In this document: one piece after another, positions 17,403 to 26,142 of the stretch | Layout of the letters: the number at the start of each line of letters is the position of its first letter | How positions within the stretch are numbered: position 1 is the first letter of the stretch | Program-made: the position numbers and the translations under genes | Notes under the pieces: model-generated | Told to the model about the DNA's origin: nothing | Databases searched by the model: none | Seen by the model: the letters and a program-made list of their open reading frames with translations, nothing else | Origin: Streptomyces rugosispiralis | GTDB taxonomy: Bacteria; Actinomycetota; Actinomycetes; Streptomycetales; Streptomycetaceae | Length of the DNA stretch: 64,000 nucleotides | Reading direction: 5' to 3' | Assembly (NCBI RefSeq): GCF_024505145.1 | Contig: NZ_JANIAA010000050.1 | Location: 1 to 64,000 of the forward strand

Positions 17403-19913
17403 TCAGCTCAACGGCAAGGCGTAGACGCTTCTCCCGCTGGTGACGACGGCCAGGCCGTCCGTCACGGCCATCCGCCGCCGCGATGCGACGGACCCCTTGT
17501 CCGCCGCGGCACCGAGGTCCATGAAGCGCCACCGCAGGGCGCCGTCCCCGGCGTCGAAGGCGTCGACCTCCACGTCATTCGCCATCAGCACCGTGCGCCC
17601 GGACGGATCCACGGCCGTGTCGGGTGTGCGCGCTCCGGACAGCGGCTTCATCGCGAAGGCGTAGGTGCGCTGCCATCGCACCTCTCCCGTGACCGTCGAC
17701 AGCGCGTGGACCGCGTAGCCTCCGTCGGTGGCGTACACGACGTCGCCGTGCACGACCGGAGCGCCGAAGTCGGCGGTGTGCCCGGATCCGGCCTCGCCCT
17801 TGGCCTTGACGCTCCACGCGGAGCCGCCGCCGTCCGCCAGGCCGTATCCGCGCAGGGTGTTGGTGACAGCGGCGATGAGGGTGTCACGGCCGTCGGTGGT
17901 CACCGGCCGTCCGGCGGTCACGCCCTCATAGGACCGCCGCCACCGCCGCGTCCCCCGTTCCCGGTCGAAGGCCAGGAACATCTCGCCCCGCACGACGAGG
18001 GTGTCCTTCGTCAGATACCCCTCGTCGAAGCCGTCGGGCAGCGGGCCGCGCCAGAGCTCTTCCCGCCCGGCGAGGTCGTAGGCGATCACGAGACCGTCGT
18101 CGGCCGCGCCGGTCCCCCGGCGGCCCGCGGCGAGCCAGACGGTCCCACCTTCCGCCGCCAGCAGGGCGGCGTACGGGGTGCGTCCGCCCGGCCGGAAGCT
18201 CCTCGGCCACCACTGGATGTCGCCGGTTTCGGCGGACAGCGCGGCGAGCCCGTCGCCCGGGACCAGGATCGAATCCTTGCCGATGGCCAGAAGCCGTCCC
18301 CTGGGGCGGACGTCGTCCTGCGTCCAGAGGCGCTTGCCCGTACGGAGGTCGATTCCGGTGACGGCCGCGTCGTTCGCGACGACGGCGACCTTGTCCGACC
18401 AGATGAGCGGAGGGTGTGCCGGTGGCCCACCGGCGACGTCATGGCGCCACAACGGTGTGGGCGGAGCGCCGGTGAGCCGACGACGGGAGTGGTTGGCCGC
18501 TGCCAGGCGCTCGGCCGGGGTGGGCGGAGGGTCGTCCTCGGCGGTCGCCATCCACATCGCACCGCCGCCGAGCGCGAGACCGGCCGCACCAGAGGCCGCC
18601 CCGCTGAGCAGGGCTCGCCTGGAGGGGCGTACGGCGTCCTGCCGAGGCGGACTCCCGGCGAGGGTCGCACCGCCCGGCAGGCGGGTCGGCGCGTGCGGGG
18701 CGCCGGGCGGGTCTCCCCGGCGCACGGCGCCGGGTTGGGGCGCGCCGGATGCCTCTCCCGGGATCGGCGTGCCCTCCCTCAGCTTCACCGGCGCGCCGTC
18801 CTCAAGCGGCGCGCCCACCACCGCCTCCGCTTCCACCGGCCCGACTTCCGGCCCGACTTCCGGCCCGACTTCCGGCCCGGCTTCCGGCCCGGCTTCCGGC
18901 TCGACCTCCGCCGCCAGCGTCGCCGCGGACTGCTCGGCCAGCGCGACGACCACCGGTGCCGGCAGCCAGCCGGGACTCAGCAGCGCCGCCGCCCTGCCGA
19001 GACCCCCGTCCACCGCGGTCGAACCGGGCCCACCGGCAGACATCGCCGCGGGCGGTCCCGCGGACCCACTGTCGAGCACCGTCGGCGTGGGCCCCGAGGG
19101 TGCCGCCGTCAGACTCGCCGACAGCGGGAACCGCATACCCCGGGTCAGCCCGTCCACCAGTGCCACCGCCGTCGGCCGCTCCGCCGGGTCCGGAGCGAGA
19201 CACGGGAGCACGACGCTCCTCAGCTCCTCCGGCAGATCGCCCGCGGCGGGCAGCCGCCGCCCGGTCGCCGCGTACGCCAGCACCGCGCCCAGCGCGTAGA
19301 CGTCCCCCAGCGGCCGCGGGCGCCCGCCCGCGGCCTGCTCCGGGGGCAGGGCGTCGGCGGCCAGTCCGGAGAGCCCCACTCGACCCTGCCCGTCGGGTCC
19401 CGCTGCCCGTACCGCGCCGAAACCTCCCAGCCAGGGCCCGTCACCCGCCACGAACACGTTCCCGGGTGCGATCCCCGCGTGGGTGAGGCCCGCCTCGTGG
19501 ATCTTCGCCAATGTCTCGGCCAGTGCCGCTCCCAGCGCACGTACGGTCCGGACCGGAAGCGGCCCTCCACACATCCGCAGCACACCCGGCAGCGGCAGCA
19601 TCGGGCGGTACGGAAACGCACTCCACGGGGGTTCGGGCGCGCTGTCGGAGATCTCGACGGGGGCGAGCCGGGCAAGCGGCCAAGCGCCGCCGAGCCGTCG
19701 GGCGCTCTCCGCCTCCGTCAGAAAGCGGCTGCGGTACGCCGCGTCGTCGGCGAGCTCGGCGGACGGAGTGCTGATGAGCACCGTACGGACCCCACCGGCA
19801 CTGCGAGCGAGTAAGAGGCGGGCGGCCGCCGGGTCTTCCTCACCGGGAGCCAGCCTGGCGACGATGTGATACGGCCCGAGCCGCCGCGGGTCGTCCCCGC
19901 TCAGCGGTTCCAC
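17403..19913 (-). CDS. Pseudokinase with repeat linker, membrane span and PQQ-type beta-propeller
   Basis: The 836 aa protein starts at GTG (19913) with a GGGAGG site. The kinase-like domain (about 12-265) has no glycine loop (LAPGEEDPAA), no VAIK lysine (RTVLIST), HAG in place of HRD (145-147), a retained loop Asn (152), and GFG for DFG (164-166). A long Pro/Glu/Ala linker carries a GPEV repeat (12-bp DNA units at 18836-18907). A membrane span near residue 445 and propeller strands such as TGIDLRTGKRLW follow. It lies 66 bp downstream of eccD on the same strand, linking the quartet to the ESX locus. Confidence 0.87.
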   Translation of the reverse strand: MEPLSGDDPRRLGPYHIVARLAPGEEDPAAARLLLARSAGGVRTVLISTPSAELADDAAYRSRFLTEAESARRLGGAWPLARLAPVEISDSAPEPPWSAFPYRPMLPLPGVLRMCGGPLPVRTVRALGAALAETLAKIHEAGLTHAGIAPGNVFVAGDGPWLGGFGAVRAAGPDGQGRVGLSGLAADALPPEQAAGGRPRPLGDVYALGAVLAYAATGRRLPAAGDLPEELRSVVLPCLAPDPAERPTAVALVDGLTRGMRFPLSASLTAAPSGPTPTVLDSGSAGPPAAMSAGGPGSTAVDGGLGRAAALLSPGWLPAPVVVALAEQSAATLAAEVEPEAGPEAGPEVGPEVGPEVGPVEAEAVVGAPLEDGAPVKLREGTPIPGEASGAPQPGAVRRGDPPGAPHAPTRLPGGATLAGSPPRQDAVRPSRRALLSGAASGAAGLALGGGAMWMATAEDDPPPTPAERLAAANHSRRRLTGAPPTPLWRHDVAGGPPAHPPLIWSDKVAVVANDAAVTGIDLRTGKRLWTQDDVRPRGRLLAIGKDSILVPGDGLAALSAETGDIQWWPRSFRPGGRTPYAALLAAEGGTVWLAAGRRGTGAADDGLVIAYDLAGREELWRGPLPDGFDEGYLTKDTLVVRGEMFLAFDRERGTRRWRRSYEGVTAGRPVTTDGRDTLIAAVTNTLRGYGLADGGGSAWSVKAKGEAGSGHTADFGAPVVHGDVVYATDGGYAVHALSTVTGEVRWQRTYAFAMKPLSGARTPDTAVDPSGRTVLMANDVEVDAFDAGDGALRWRFMDLGAAADKGSVASRRRMAVTDGLAVVTSGRSVYALPLS
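18836..18907. repeat. Tandem 12-bp repeat inside the pseudokinase gene
   Basis: Six consecutive 12-bp units run here: three identical (18836-18871), two sharing one substitution (18872-18895) and a degenerate sixth. They encode a Gly-Pro-Glu-Val/Ala linker between the kinase-like domain and the membrane span. Copy number may vary between strains by slippage. Confidence 0.85.
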
Positions 19914-19979
19914 CCGCGCCTCCCGAACTCCCCGGGCAGCCGTATGGAGGACGGCTCTCCCGGAGGAAGGGCCTGGCCC

Positions 19980-21437
19980 TCAGCCACTGGTCAGGCTCCG
20001 TGCCGAGCTGTAGACGTCCAGCACCGCGAGGCACAGGGGCACCAGGGCGAGCAGGAAGGCGCTCTCGGCCAGGTCGGACAGCCGTCCCCAGAAGGGCGAC
20101 AAACCGTTCTTGGGAATGATCAGCGCGACGGCGATGATCAAGCCGGCCCCCATGGTCACGGCCGCGGCGAGCCAGATCGTACGGATGTCCAGCGGTCCGC
20201 GGTCGTTCTCGGTCAGGAGCTTGATGACCGCGTCGGCCGGCGGGTTCAGCGACAGGCCCAGGACGAGCAGGGCGAGGGCGAGCAGACCCGCGCCGAAGAC
20301 GGCGGCGACCTGGGCGGTGTAGCGGAAGAGGCGGGCGCGCAGCAGCATCGCCAGACCGGCCGCGAGCGCGAGGAGCTGCGGCCACGCGCCATCGGAGAAG
20401 CCGAGGACCGCGGCGGCACCGACGACGACGGCCGAGCAGCCGCCCACCATGCCCAGCAGCATCTCGTGGCCGCGCCGGGTCTGGGCGGCGATGCGGTGGA
20501 TGTCGAGGGGCTCGGCGTCCGGACCGGCGTCGAGCTCATCGGCCGAGGAGTGGGGCGCGGCGTATCCGATGGGCAGACGGGCGACTCGGGCCGACAGACC
20601 CGGCAGGAAGGCGATCACTCCGATCGCGACGACGGCGCACACGGCGGCCGTCTCGGTGGCCCCGGTATCGGTGACGATCTCGCAGAAGGTGGCGAGGGTC
20701 CCGACGCTCGCCGCGAACACGGCGGCGACGAAGGGAGCGTCGCCGCTGGGCATGACGACGACCAGGACGGCCGAGCCGACGAGCACGGTGACGCAGCCGA
20801 GCAGGAACTGGAGCCGTCCGACGCCCTCCCCCGCGTCCAGGGCCAGGATCCCCGATCCAGCGATCATGAGGTGGGGAAGGGCGGACAGGCCGAGGGCGAT
20901 GGCGGAGGCGCGGTCCTCGTACACCCGCGCCCGCACCCCGGCGAGGGCGGTCAGCAACACGCCGACGGCGGCGGCGATGATCCCCGGCAGGCCGTGCATG
21001 TCGTGCTTGACCGGATCGGCGAACCAGAGCACGAAGCCCATGAGGATCAGCAGCAGCGCCCCGCCGAGCAGCCCGGCGGCACGCAGGAACCGGTCGTTCC
21101 ACAGCGTGCGGTCGCGTGTGACCGCGGAGGCGATCGCATCGGACACATCGTCGTAGACGGCGGGGGGCAGCGACTCGGCGAAGGGCCGCAGGGCCAGCAG
21201 TTCCCCGTCCAGAACCTGCTGGGCCAGGAGGGAGCGGCCGCTGTCCAGCACGGTGCCGTCACGTCGCACCAGGTGGTAGCCGGTGGGAGCGCCGGCCGGC
21301 TGCGTCTGCCCCGTCAGGCGCAGGATCTCCGGGTAAACGTCGGCGACAGGGATGTCCTCCGGGAGGGCGACATCGATCCGGCTGTCGGGCGCGACGACGG
21401 TCACCCTGCAGAAACCGGTTGTTGCGGACGTACTCAC
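19980..21437 (-). CDS. eccD: Type VII secretion integral membrane protein EccD
   Basis: The 485 aa protein has an N-terminal ubiquitin-like (YukD) domain (about residues 1-95, FCRVTVVAPDSRIDVALPED) and then about eleven hydrophobic spans with short loops, the EccD layout. EccD forms the inner-membrane channel vestibule of the ESX complex with EccB, EccC and EccE. The GTG start at 21437 follows an AGGGGG site. It is transcribed divergently from eccC, and the kinase-fold genes follow it. Confidence 0.94.
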   Translation of the reverse strand: MSTSATTGFCRVTVVAPDSRIDVALPEDIPVADVYPEILRLTGQTQPAGAPTGYHLVRRDGTVLDSGRSLLAQQVLDGELLALRPFAESLPPAVYDDVSDAIASAVTRDRTLWNDRFLRAAGLLGGALLLILMGFVLWFADPVKHDMHGLPGIIAAAVGVLLTALAGVRARVYEDRASAIALGLSALPHLMIAGSGILALDAGEGVGRLQFLLGCVTVLVGSAVLVVVMPSGDAPFVAAVFAASVGTLATFCEIVTDTGATETAAVCAVVAIGVIAFLPGLSARVARLPIGYAAPHSSADELDAGPDAEPLDIHRIAAQTRRGHEMLLGMVGGCSAVVVGAAAVLGFSDGAWPQLLALAAGLAMLLRARLFRYTAQVAAVFGAGLLALALLVLGLSLNPPADAVIKLLTENDRGPLDIRTIWLAAAVTMGAGLIIAVALIIPKNGLSPFWGRLSDLAESAFLLALVPLCLAVLDVYSSARSLTSG

Positions 21438-21611
21438 GTGTAGGGCCCCCTGGTTCGGTCTGCGACATCGCCGGTGTCATGCGCGCGGCGGCCACCCTAC
21501 CGGGGCTCAGAAGCTGATACGTCGATAGGATCGCTGACTCGCGGAGGGAGGCCGTCGCCACGGGGGTGCCGGACGAGAACTGTCCTTCCGTGCGGAGGGA
21601 TGAGGGATCCG
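21438..21611. promoter_or_regulatory. Divergent eccD/eccC promoter region
   Basis: This 174-bp gap must carry start signals for both genes. On the plus strand TAGGAT (21524-21529) is a good Streptomyces -10 match about 80 bases before the eccC start, but no clear -35 box lies at the right spacing. On the minus strand TAGGGT (21492-21497) is a weaker -10 candidate. Confidence 0.35.
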
Positions 21612-24600
21612 GTGAGCCAGGTCGTCGTCAAGCGCCAGCCACGGGCTCTGCCGCCCGAGGTGCCGACCGAGGAACTCCGCCTCGAGCCACCCCCGGAACT
21701 GCCGCGCGGGCAGCAAGAAGGCATGCTGATGCAGCTGCTGCCGACGCTTGGCATGGGCTCGTCGATGGTCTACTTCTTCATGCCGGGTGCCGCCCCGATG
21801 ATGAAGATCATGGGCGTGATGATGATGCTCTCCACGCTCGCCATGACCATCGCCATGATCACGCGGCATCGGCAGGGCTCTCAGGGCCAGCGGGCGGACA
21901 TGCGCCGCGACTACCTCAAGTACCTCGCGCAGACGCGCCGGACCGTACGGCGCACGGCCCGGCGGCAGCGCGACGCGCAGTTCTATCTGCACCCCGCTCC
22001 GGAGCAGCTGTGGGCGATCGTCGCCGAAGGCAGCCGGGTGTGGGAACGGCGGCTGACCGACGACGACTTCGTGCAGGTGCGGCTCGGACTGGGCACGCAG
22101 CAGCTCGCCACGCCCCTGATCGCCCCCGAGACCGCCACCGTGGACGAGCTGGAGCCGCTGACGGCAGGCGCGATGCAGCGCTTCCTCGCCACCCAGGGGT
22201 CGCTGGACAACCTGCCCATGGCGGTGTCGCTGCGCGCCTTCTACCACATGACCGTGTCCGGGGCTCCGGAGCAGGTGCACGGGATCGCCAGGGCACTGAT
22301 CGCCCAACTGGCCACCCTGCACTCGCCGGAGGACCTCGTCATCGCGACGGTCGCCTCCCGCGGCGCGGCGGAGGAGTGGGAGTGGACGAAGTGGCTCCCC
22401 CACGCCCAGGTGCCGGGGTCCTTCGACGGCGCCGGCTCGCGGCGGCTGTTCGGCGACTCCCTCGCCGAGGTGGAGGAACTGCTGAGGGGGCGGCTGGACG
22501 GCCGTACCCGCTTCAGCAGGGAGGGACAGCCGCTCCTCGACCAGCCGCATCTGGTGCTCGTGCTCGACGGGGCGATGGTGCCGCCGGACTCGGCGTTCGC
22601 GGCGCCCGAGGGTCTGCAGGGCGTCACCGTCATCGAGGTCCTGACGGGCGAACTCGACGAGCCGCGCGGCGGTCTGTCGATTGTCGTACGGCCGGGCAGG
22701 CTGCAGCTGGAGTCGCAGGTCGCCGGGTACGACGGCATCCCCGACGCACTGTCCGTGGAAGCGGCGGAGGCGCTCGCGCGGCAGCTCGCGCCGCTGCGCA
22801 TGGGCGGGGACGACGACGATGAGCCGCTGCTCGCCAACCTCGACTTCACCGAGCTGCTGGGGCTGGGCGACGCCGGTTCGGTGGATGTCTCCCGCACCTG
22901 GCGGCCGCGCTCGCTGGCCGAGCGGCTGCGGGTGCCGATCGGCGTCTCGGAGGACGGCTCCCCGGTCATGCTGGACCTCAAGGAGGCGGCCCAGGACGGT
23001 ATGGGCCCGCACGGCCTCTGCGTCGGCGCGACGGGTTCGGGCAAGTCGGAGCTGCTGCGGACCCTGGTGCTGGGGCTGGCGGTCACGCATTCGTCCGAGA
23101 CCCTCAACTTCGTCCTCGCGGACTTCAAGGGCGGCGCCACCTTCGCGGGCATGTCGGAACTGCCTCATGTGGCCGCGGTCATCACCAACCTCGCCGACGA
23201 CCTCACACTGGTCGACCGCATGCGCGACTCGATCACCGGTGAGCTGCAGCGCCGTCAGGAGCTGCTGCGTGCGGCGGGCAACTACGCGAACATGCACGAC
23301 TACGAGAAGGCGCGGGCGGCCGGGGCCCCACTTGAGCCCCTGGCATCACTCGTTCTGGTGATCGACGAGTTCAGCGAGCTGTTGACGGCGAAGCCGGACT
23401 TCATCGAGATGTTCATCCAGATCGGCCGTATCGGCCGATCGCTGGGTGTGCATCTGCTGCTCGCCTCGCAGCGGCTGGAGGAGGGCCGTCTGCGCGGACT
23501 GGAGACGTACCTCTCCTACCGCATCGGTCTGCGCACCTTCTCCGCCGCCGAGTCCCGTACGGCCCTGGGCGTGCCGGACGCCTACCACCTCCCCCCGGTG
23601 CCCGGCTCCGGCTATCTGAAGTTCGGCACGGACGAGATGACCCGCTTCAAGGCGGCGTACGTCTCCGGCACGTATCGCACGGGCCCCGCGCAATTCGACA
23701 GCGCGTCCCTGCCCATCGAGCGCCGTCCGGTGCTCTTCACGGCCGCCCCGGTTCCGGTGACGTACGCCGCCCTGGACCCGGAGCGGCTGACCGCCCCGGC
23801 TCGGCCCGAGGACGACGCGCTGGCGGAGACGGTCCTGGACGTCATCGTGAGCCGTCTGGAGGGCCAGGGTCAGCCCGCCCACCAGGTCTGGCTGCCTCCC
23901 CTGGACGAGGCACCTTCGATGGACGAGCTGCTGCCGCCGCTGGCCCCCACACAGGAGCGGGGTCTGCAGTCGGCGGACTACGCCAGGCCGGGCGGTCTCG
24001 TCGTTCCCCTGGGCCTCATCGACAAGCCCTTCGAGCAACGGCGCGACATCCTCTACCGCGACTTCTCCGGCGCCGCGGGCCACATGCTGGTCGTGGGCGG
24101 CCCGCAGTCCGGCAAGTCCACCCTGATGCGCACGTTGATCACGGGCTTCGCCCTCACCCACACCCCCGCCGAGGTGCAGTTCTACGGACTCGACTTCGGT
24201 GGTGGCGGTATGAGCGCCATCGCGGACCTTCCGCATGTGGGCGGGGTCGCCTCCCGTCTGGACCCCGAGAAGGTGCGGCGGACCATCGCCGAGGTCTCCG
24301 GTGTGCTGGCCCGGCGCGAGGAGTACTTCCGCGCCAAGAACATCGATTCCATCGGCACCTACCGACGCCAGCGAGCGGCCGGGCAACACGCCGACCAGGG
24401 CTGGGGCGATGTCTTTCTCGTCATCGACGGCTGGGGCAACTTCAAGGCCGAGTACGACATGCTGGATGGCGTCGTCACCGATATCGCCGGCCGAGGGCTC
24501 GGCTACGGCGTCCACGTCGTCATCACCGCCTCCCGCAACATGGAGGTCCGCGCGTCGCTGAAGGACCAGCTGCTCAACCGGCTGGAGCTGCGTCTCGGTG

Positions 24601-25562
24601 ACACGATGGACTCGGAGTTCGACCGTAAGGTCGCCGCGAACGTCCCGGTCGGTGTCCCCGGCCGCGGTCAGCTCCCGGAAAAGCTCCACTTCATGGGCGC
24701 TCAGCCGCGTATCGACAAGGGCAACGACCCCGACACCATGACGGATGCGACGACCGAACTGGTCCGCGCGGTCAGCGCGGCCTGGTCCGGCCCGCCCGCC
24801 CCGCGCGTGCGGCTGCTCCCGCGCAAGCTCCGCGCGGACGAGCTGCCCAAGGGCTTCGAATACCCGCAGCACGGCATTGCGATCGGTATCGACGAGACAA
24901 ACCTGGAACCGGTGTTCATCGATTTCGAGACGGACCCGTTCTTCGTCATCTTCGGTGAAAGCGAATCCGGCAAGACATCGCTCATCCGCCTGATCGCCAA
25001 GCAGATCATCGAGCGGTACGGCCCGGACGAAGCGAAGATCGTGGTCGGCGACTACCGCCGCTCCCTGCTCGGCGTCATCCCGGACAGCCATCTCCTCGAG
25101 TACGCCCCGATCGCGTCCGCCCTGGAACTCCACGCCAATGCCCTGAACGGGCTGATGGAACGGCGCGCCCCCAAGCCGGACATCACCCCGCAGCAACTCC
25201 GCGACCGCAGTTGGTGGACCGGCCCCCAGTTCTTCGTCATCATCGACGACTACGAACTGGTTTCCACCAGCAGCGGCAATCCACTGGCAGTTCTCACCGA
25301 GAACCTGCCCTTCGCCCGCGACGTCGGCATGCGCTTCATCATCGCCCGCAATTCCGCGGGCGCCTCCCGTTCGATGTTCGAAACCTTCATGCAGCGAGTG
25401 AAGGAACTCGGCGCCCAGGGCATGGTGCTCTCCGGCGACCCCGGCGAAGGCGACGTCTTCGGCGGAGTCCGCCCCCGCCCCATGCCGCCCGGCCGCGGTT
25501 TCTTTGTCTCCCGAAAGCGCGGGGTACCGCTGACCCAGGTGGGGTGGCTGCCGGAGCAGTAG
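21612..25562 (+). CDS. eccC: Type VII secretion FtsK/SpoIIIE-type ATPase EccC
   Basis: The protein is 1316 aa as a single chain (EccCa and EccCb fused). Two N-terminal membrane spans (about residues 38-60 and 64-84) precede three P-loop modules: GATGSGKS near 473, GPQSGKS near 830 and ESESGKT near 1115. The motor recognises substrates and powers export. I chose the GTG start at 21612 because SQVVVKRQPRALPPEVP is the typical streptomycete N terminus; an ATG 12 bases upstream sits too close to its G-rich tract. The second and third P-loops end in GKS/GKT and look functional. The first candidate-substrate gene begins 95 bp downstream. Confidence 0.96.
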   Translation: MSQVVVKRQPRALPPEVPTEELRLEPPPELPRGQQEGMLMQLLPTLGMGSSMVYFFMPGAAPMMKIMGVMMMLSTLAMTIAMITRHRQGSQGQRADMRRDYLKYLAQTRRTVRRTARRQRDAQFYLHPAPEQLWAIVAEGSRVWERRLTDDDFVQVRLGLGTQQLATPLIAPETATVDELEPLTAGAMQRFLATQGSLDNLPMAVSLRAFYHMTVSGAPEQVHGIARALIAQLATLHSPEDLVIATVASRGAAEEWEWTKWLPHAQVPGSFDGAGSRRLFGDSLAEVEELLRGRLDGRTRFSREGQPLLDQPHLVLVLDGAMVPPDSAFAAPEGLQGVTVIEVLTGELDEPRGGLSIVVRPGRLQLESQVAGYDGIPDALSVEAAEALARQLAPLRMGGDDDDEPLLANLDFTELLGLGDAGSVDVSRTWRPRSLAERLRVPIGVSEDGSPVMLDLKEAAQDGMGPHGLCVGATGSGKSELLRTLVLGLAVTHSSETLNFVLADFKGGATFAGMSELPHVAAVITNLADDLTLVDRMRDSITGELQRRQELLRAAGNYANMHDYEKARAAGAPLEPLASLVLVIDEFSELLTAKPDFIEMFIQIGRIGRSLGVHLLLASQRLEEGRLRGLETYLSYRIGLRTFSAAESRTALGVPDAYHLPPVPGSGYLKFGTDEMTRFKAAYVSGTYRTGPAQFDSASLPIERRPVLFTAAPVPVTYAALDPERLTAPARPEDDALAETVLDVIVSRLEGQGQPAHQVWLPPLDEAPSMDELLPPLAPTQERGLQSADYARPGGLVVPLGLIDKPFEQRRDILYRDFSGAAGHMLVVGGPQSGKSTLMRTLITGFALTHTPAEVQFYGLDFGGGGMSAIADLPHVGGVASRLDPEKVRRTIAEVSGVLARREEYFRAKNIDSIGTYRRQRAAGQHADQGWGDVFLVIDGWGNFKAEYDMLDGVVTDIAGRGLGYGVHVVITASRNMEVRASLKDQLLNRLELRLGDTMDSEFDRKVAANVPVGVPGRGQLPEKLHFMGAQPRIDKGNDPDTMTDATTELVRAVSAAWSGPPAPRVRLLPRKLRADELPKGFEYPQHGIAIGIDETNLEPVFIDFETDPFFVIFGESESGKTSLIRLIAKQIIERYGPDEAKIVVGDYRRSLLGVIPDSHLLEYAPIASALELHANALNGLMERRAPKPDITPQQLRDRSWWTGPQFFVIIDDYELVSTSSGNPLAVLTENLPFARDVGMRFIIARNSAGASRSMFETFMQRVKELGAQGMVLSGDPGEGDVFGGVRPRPMPPGRGFFVSRKRGVPLTQVGWLPEQ

Positions 25563-25657
25563 GAGTGAACACGGTGGGCGAGGCCCCACCCAGTTGCTAG
25601 CTTTTGACGCACAACTGCCGTGCGGGCCAAGCGGCTTCATACATTTTGGGGGAAAGT

Positions 25658-26131
25658 ATGACGTTCGACGACGAGTGGTCCCAGCTCCGGGCCGCAGCCG
25701 CAGACAAGCAGTCGACGCATATGCGCCTCAACCGCGCGGACGGTGGAGGCACGACCGGTACACCCTCTCAAGGCGATCTGGTCGTGAACCAGGACGACCT
25801 GGGCCGGGTCGGCCACGAGGCGTACATGCTGCACGGCCGCCTCAAGAAAGCCGGCGACATCACCCGCGGCGCCAAGGATGACGGATCGACCGCCAAGGCG
25901 GCGACTGTGCTCTCCTCACACCACTTCACCATGGGCGATGCCCTGACCACGACAGCGATGATGTGGAACGATCAACTCAAGACGCTCCTACAGGCATGCG
26001 CTCATATCTCGAACCATCTCGACTACACAAAAAAGTCGCATTCCAATGAGGATGCGAAGATCGCCGCGTCCATGGCACGGAGGGACGGCGGCGCCATGCC
26101 GGTCTCCGAAATCTCCAAGTACTACAAGTAA
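25658..26131 (+). CDS. WXG100-like small protein, probable ESX substrate or chaperone (cassette A)
   Basis: The 157 aa protein starts at ATG behind a GGGGGAAA tract. It is polar and mostly helical, with MWNDQL near the middle in place of a strict W-x-G turn. Its N terminus (MTFDDEWSQLRAAAADKQ) resembles that of the 154 aa protein at 37618-38082 (MSTFEAEWAQMKREASGD), so the two are probably paralogues. Each sits immediately upstream of a large protein gene, here with an 11-bp gap. The pairing suggests co-secretion or chaperoning; that is inference. Confidence 0.8.
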   Translation: MTFDDEWSQLRAAAADKQSTHMRLNRADGGGTTGTPSQGDLVVNQDDLGRVGHEAYMLHGRLKKAGDITRGAKDDGSTAKAATVLSSHHFTMGDALTTTAMMWNDQLKTLLQACAHISNHLDYTKKSHSNEDAKIAASMARRDGGAMPVSEISKYYK

Positions 26132-26142
26132 GGGGACTCGCC

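Noticed and set aside
18836..18907. Intergenic or regulatory repeat
   Set aside because: The 12-bp units are in frame within a coding sequence and encode a linker, so a protein-level explanation suffices.
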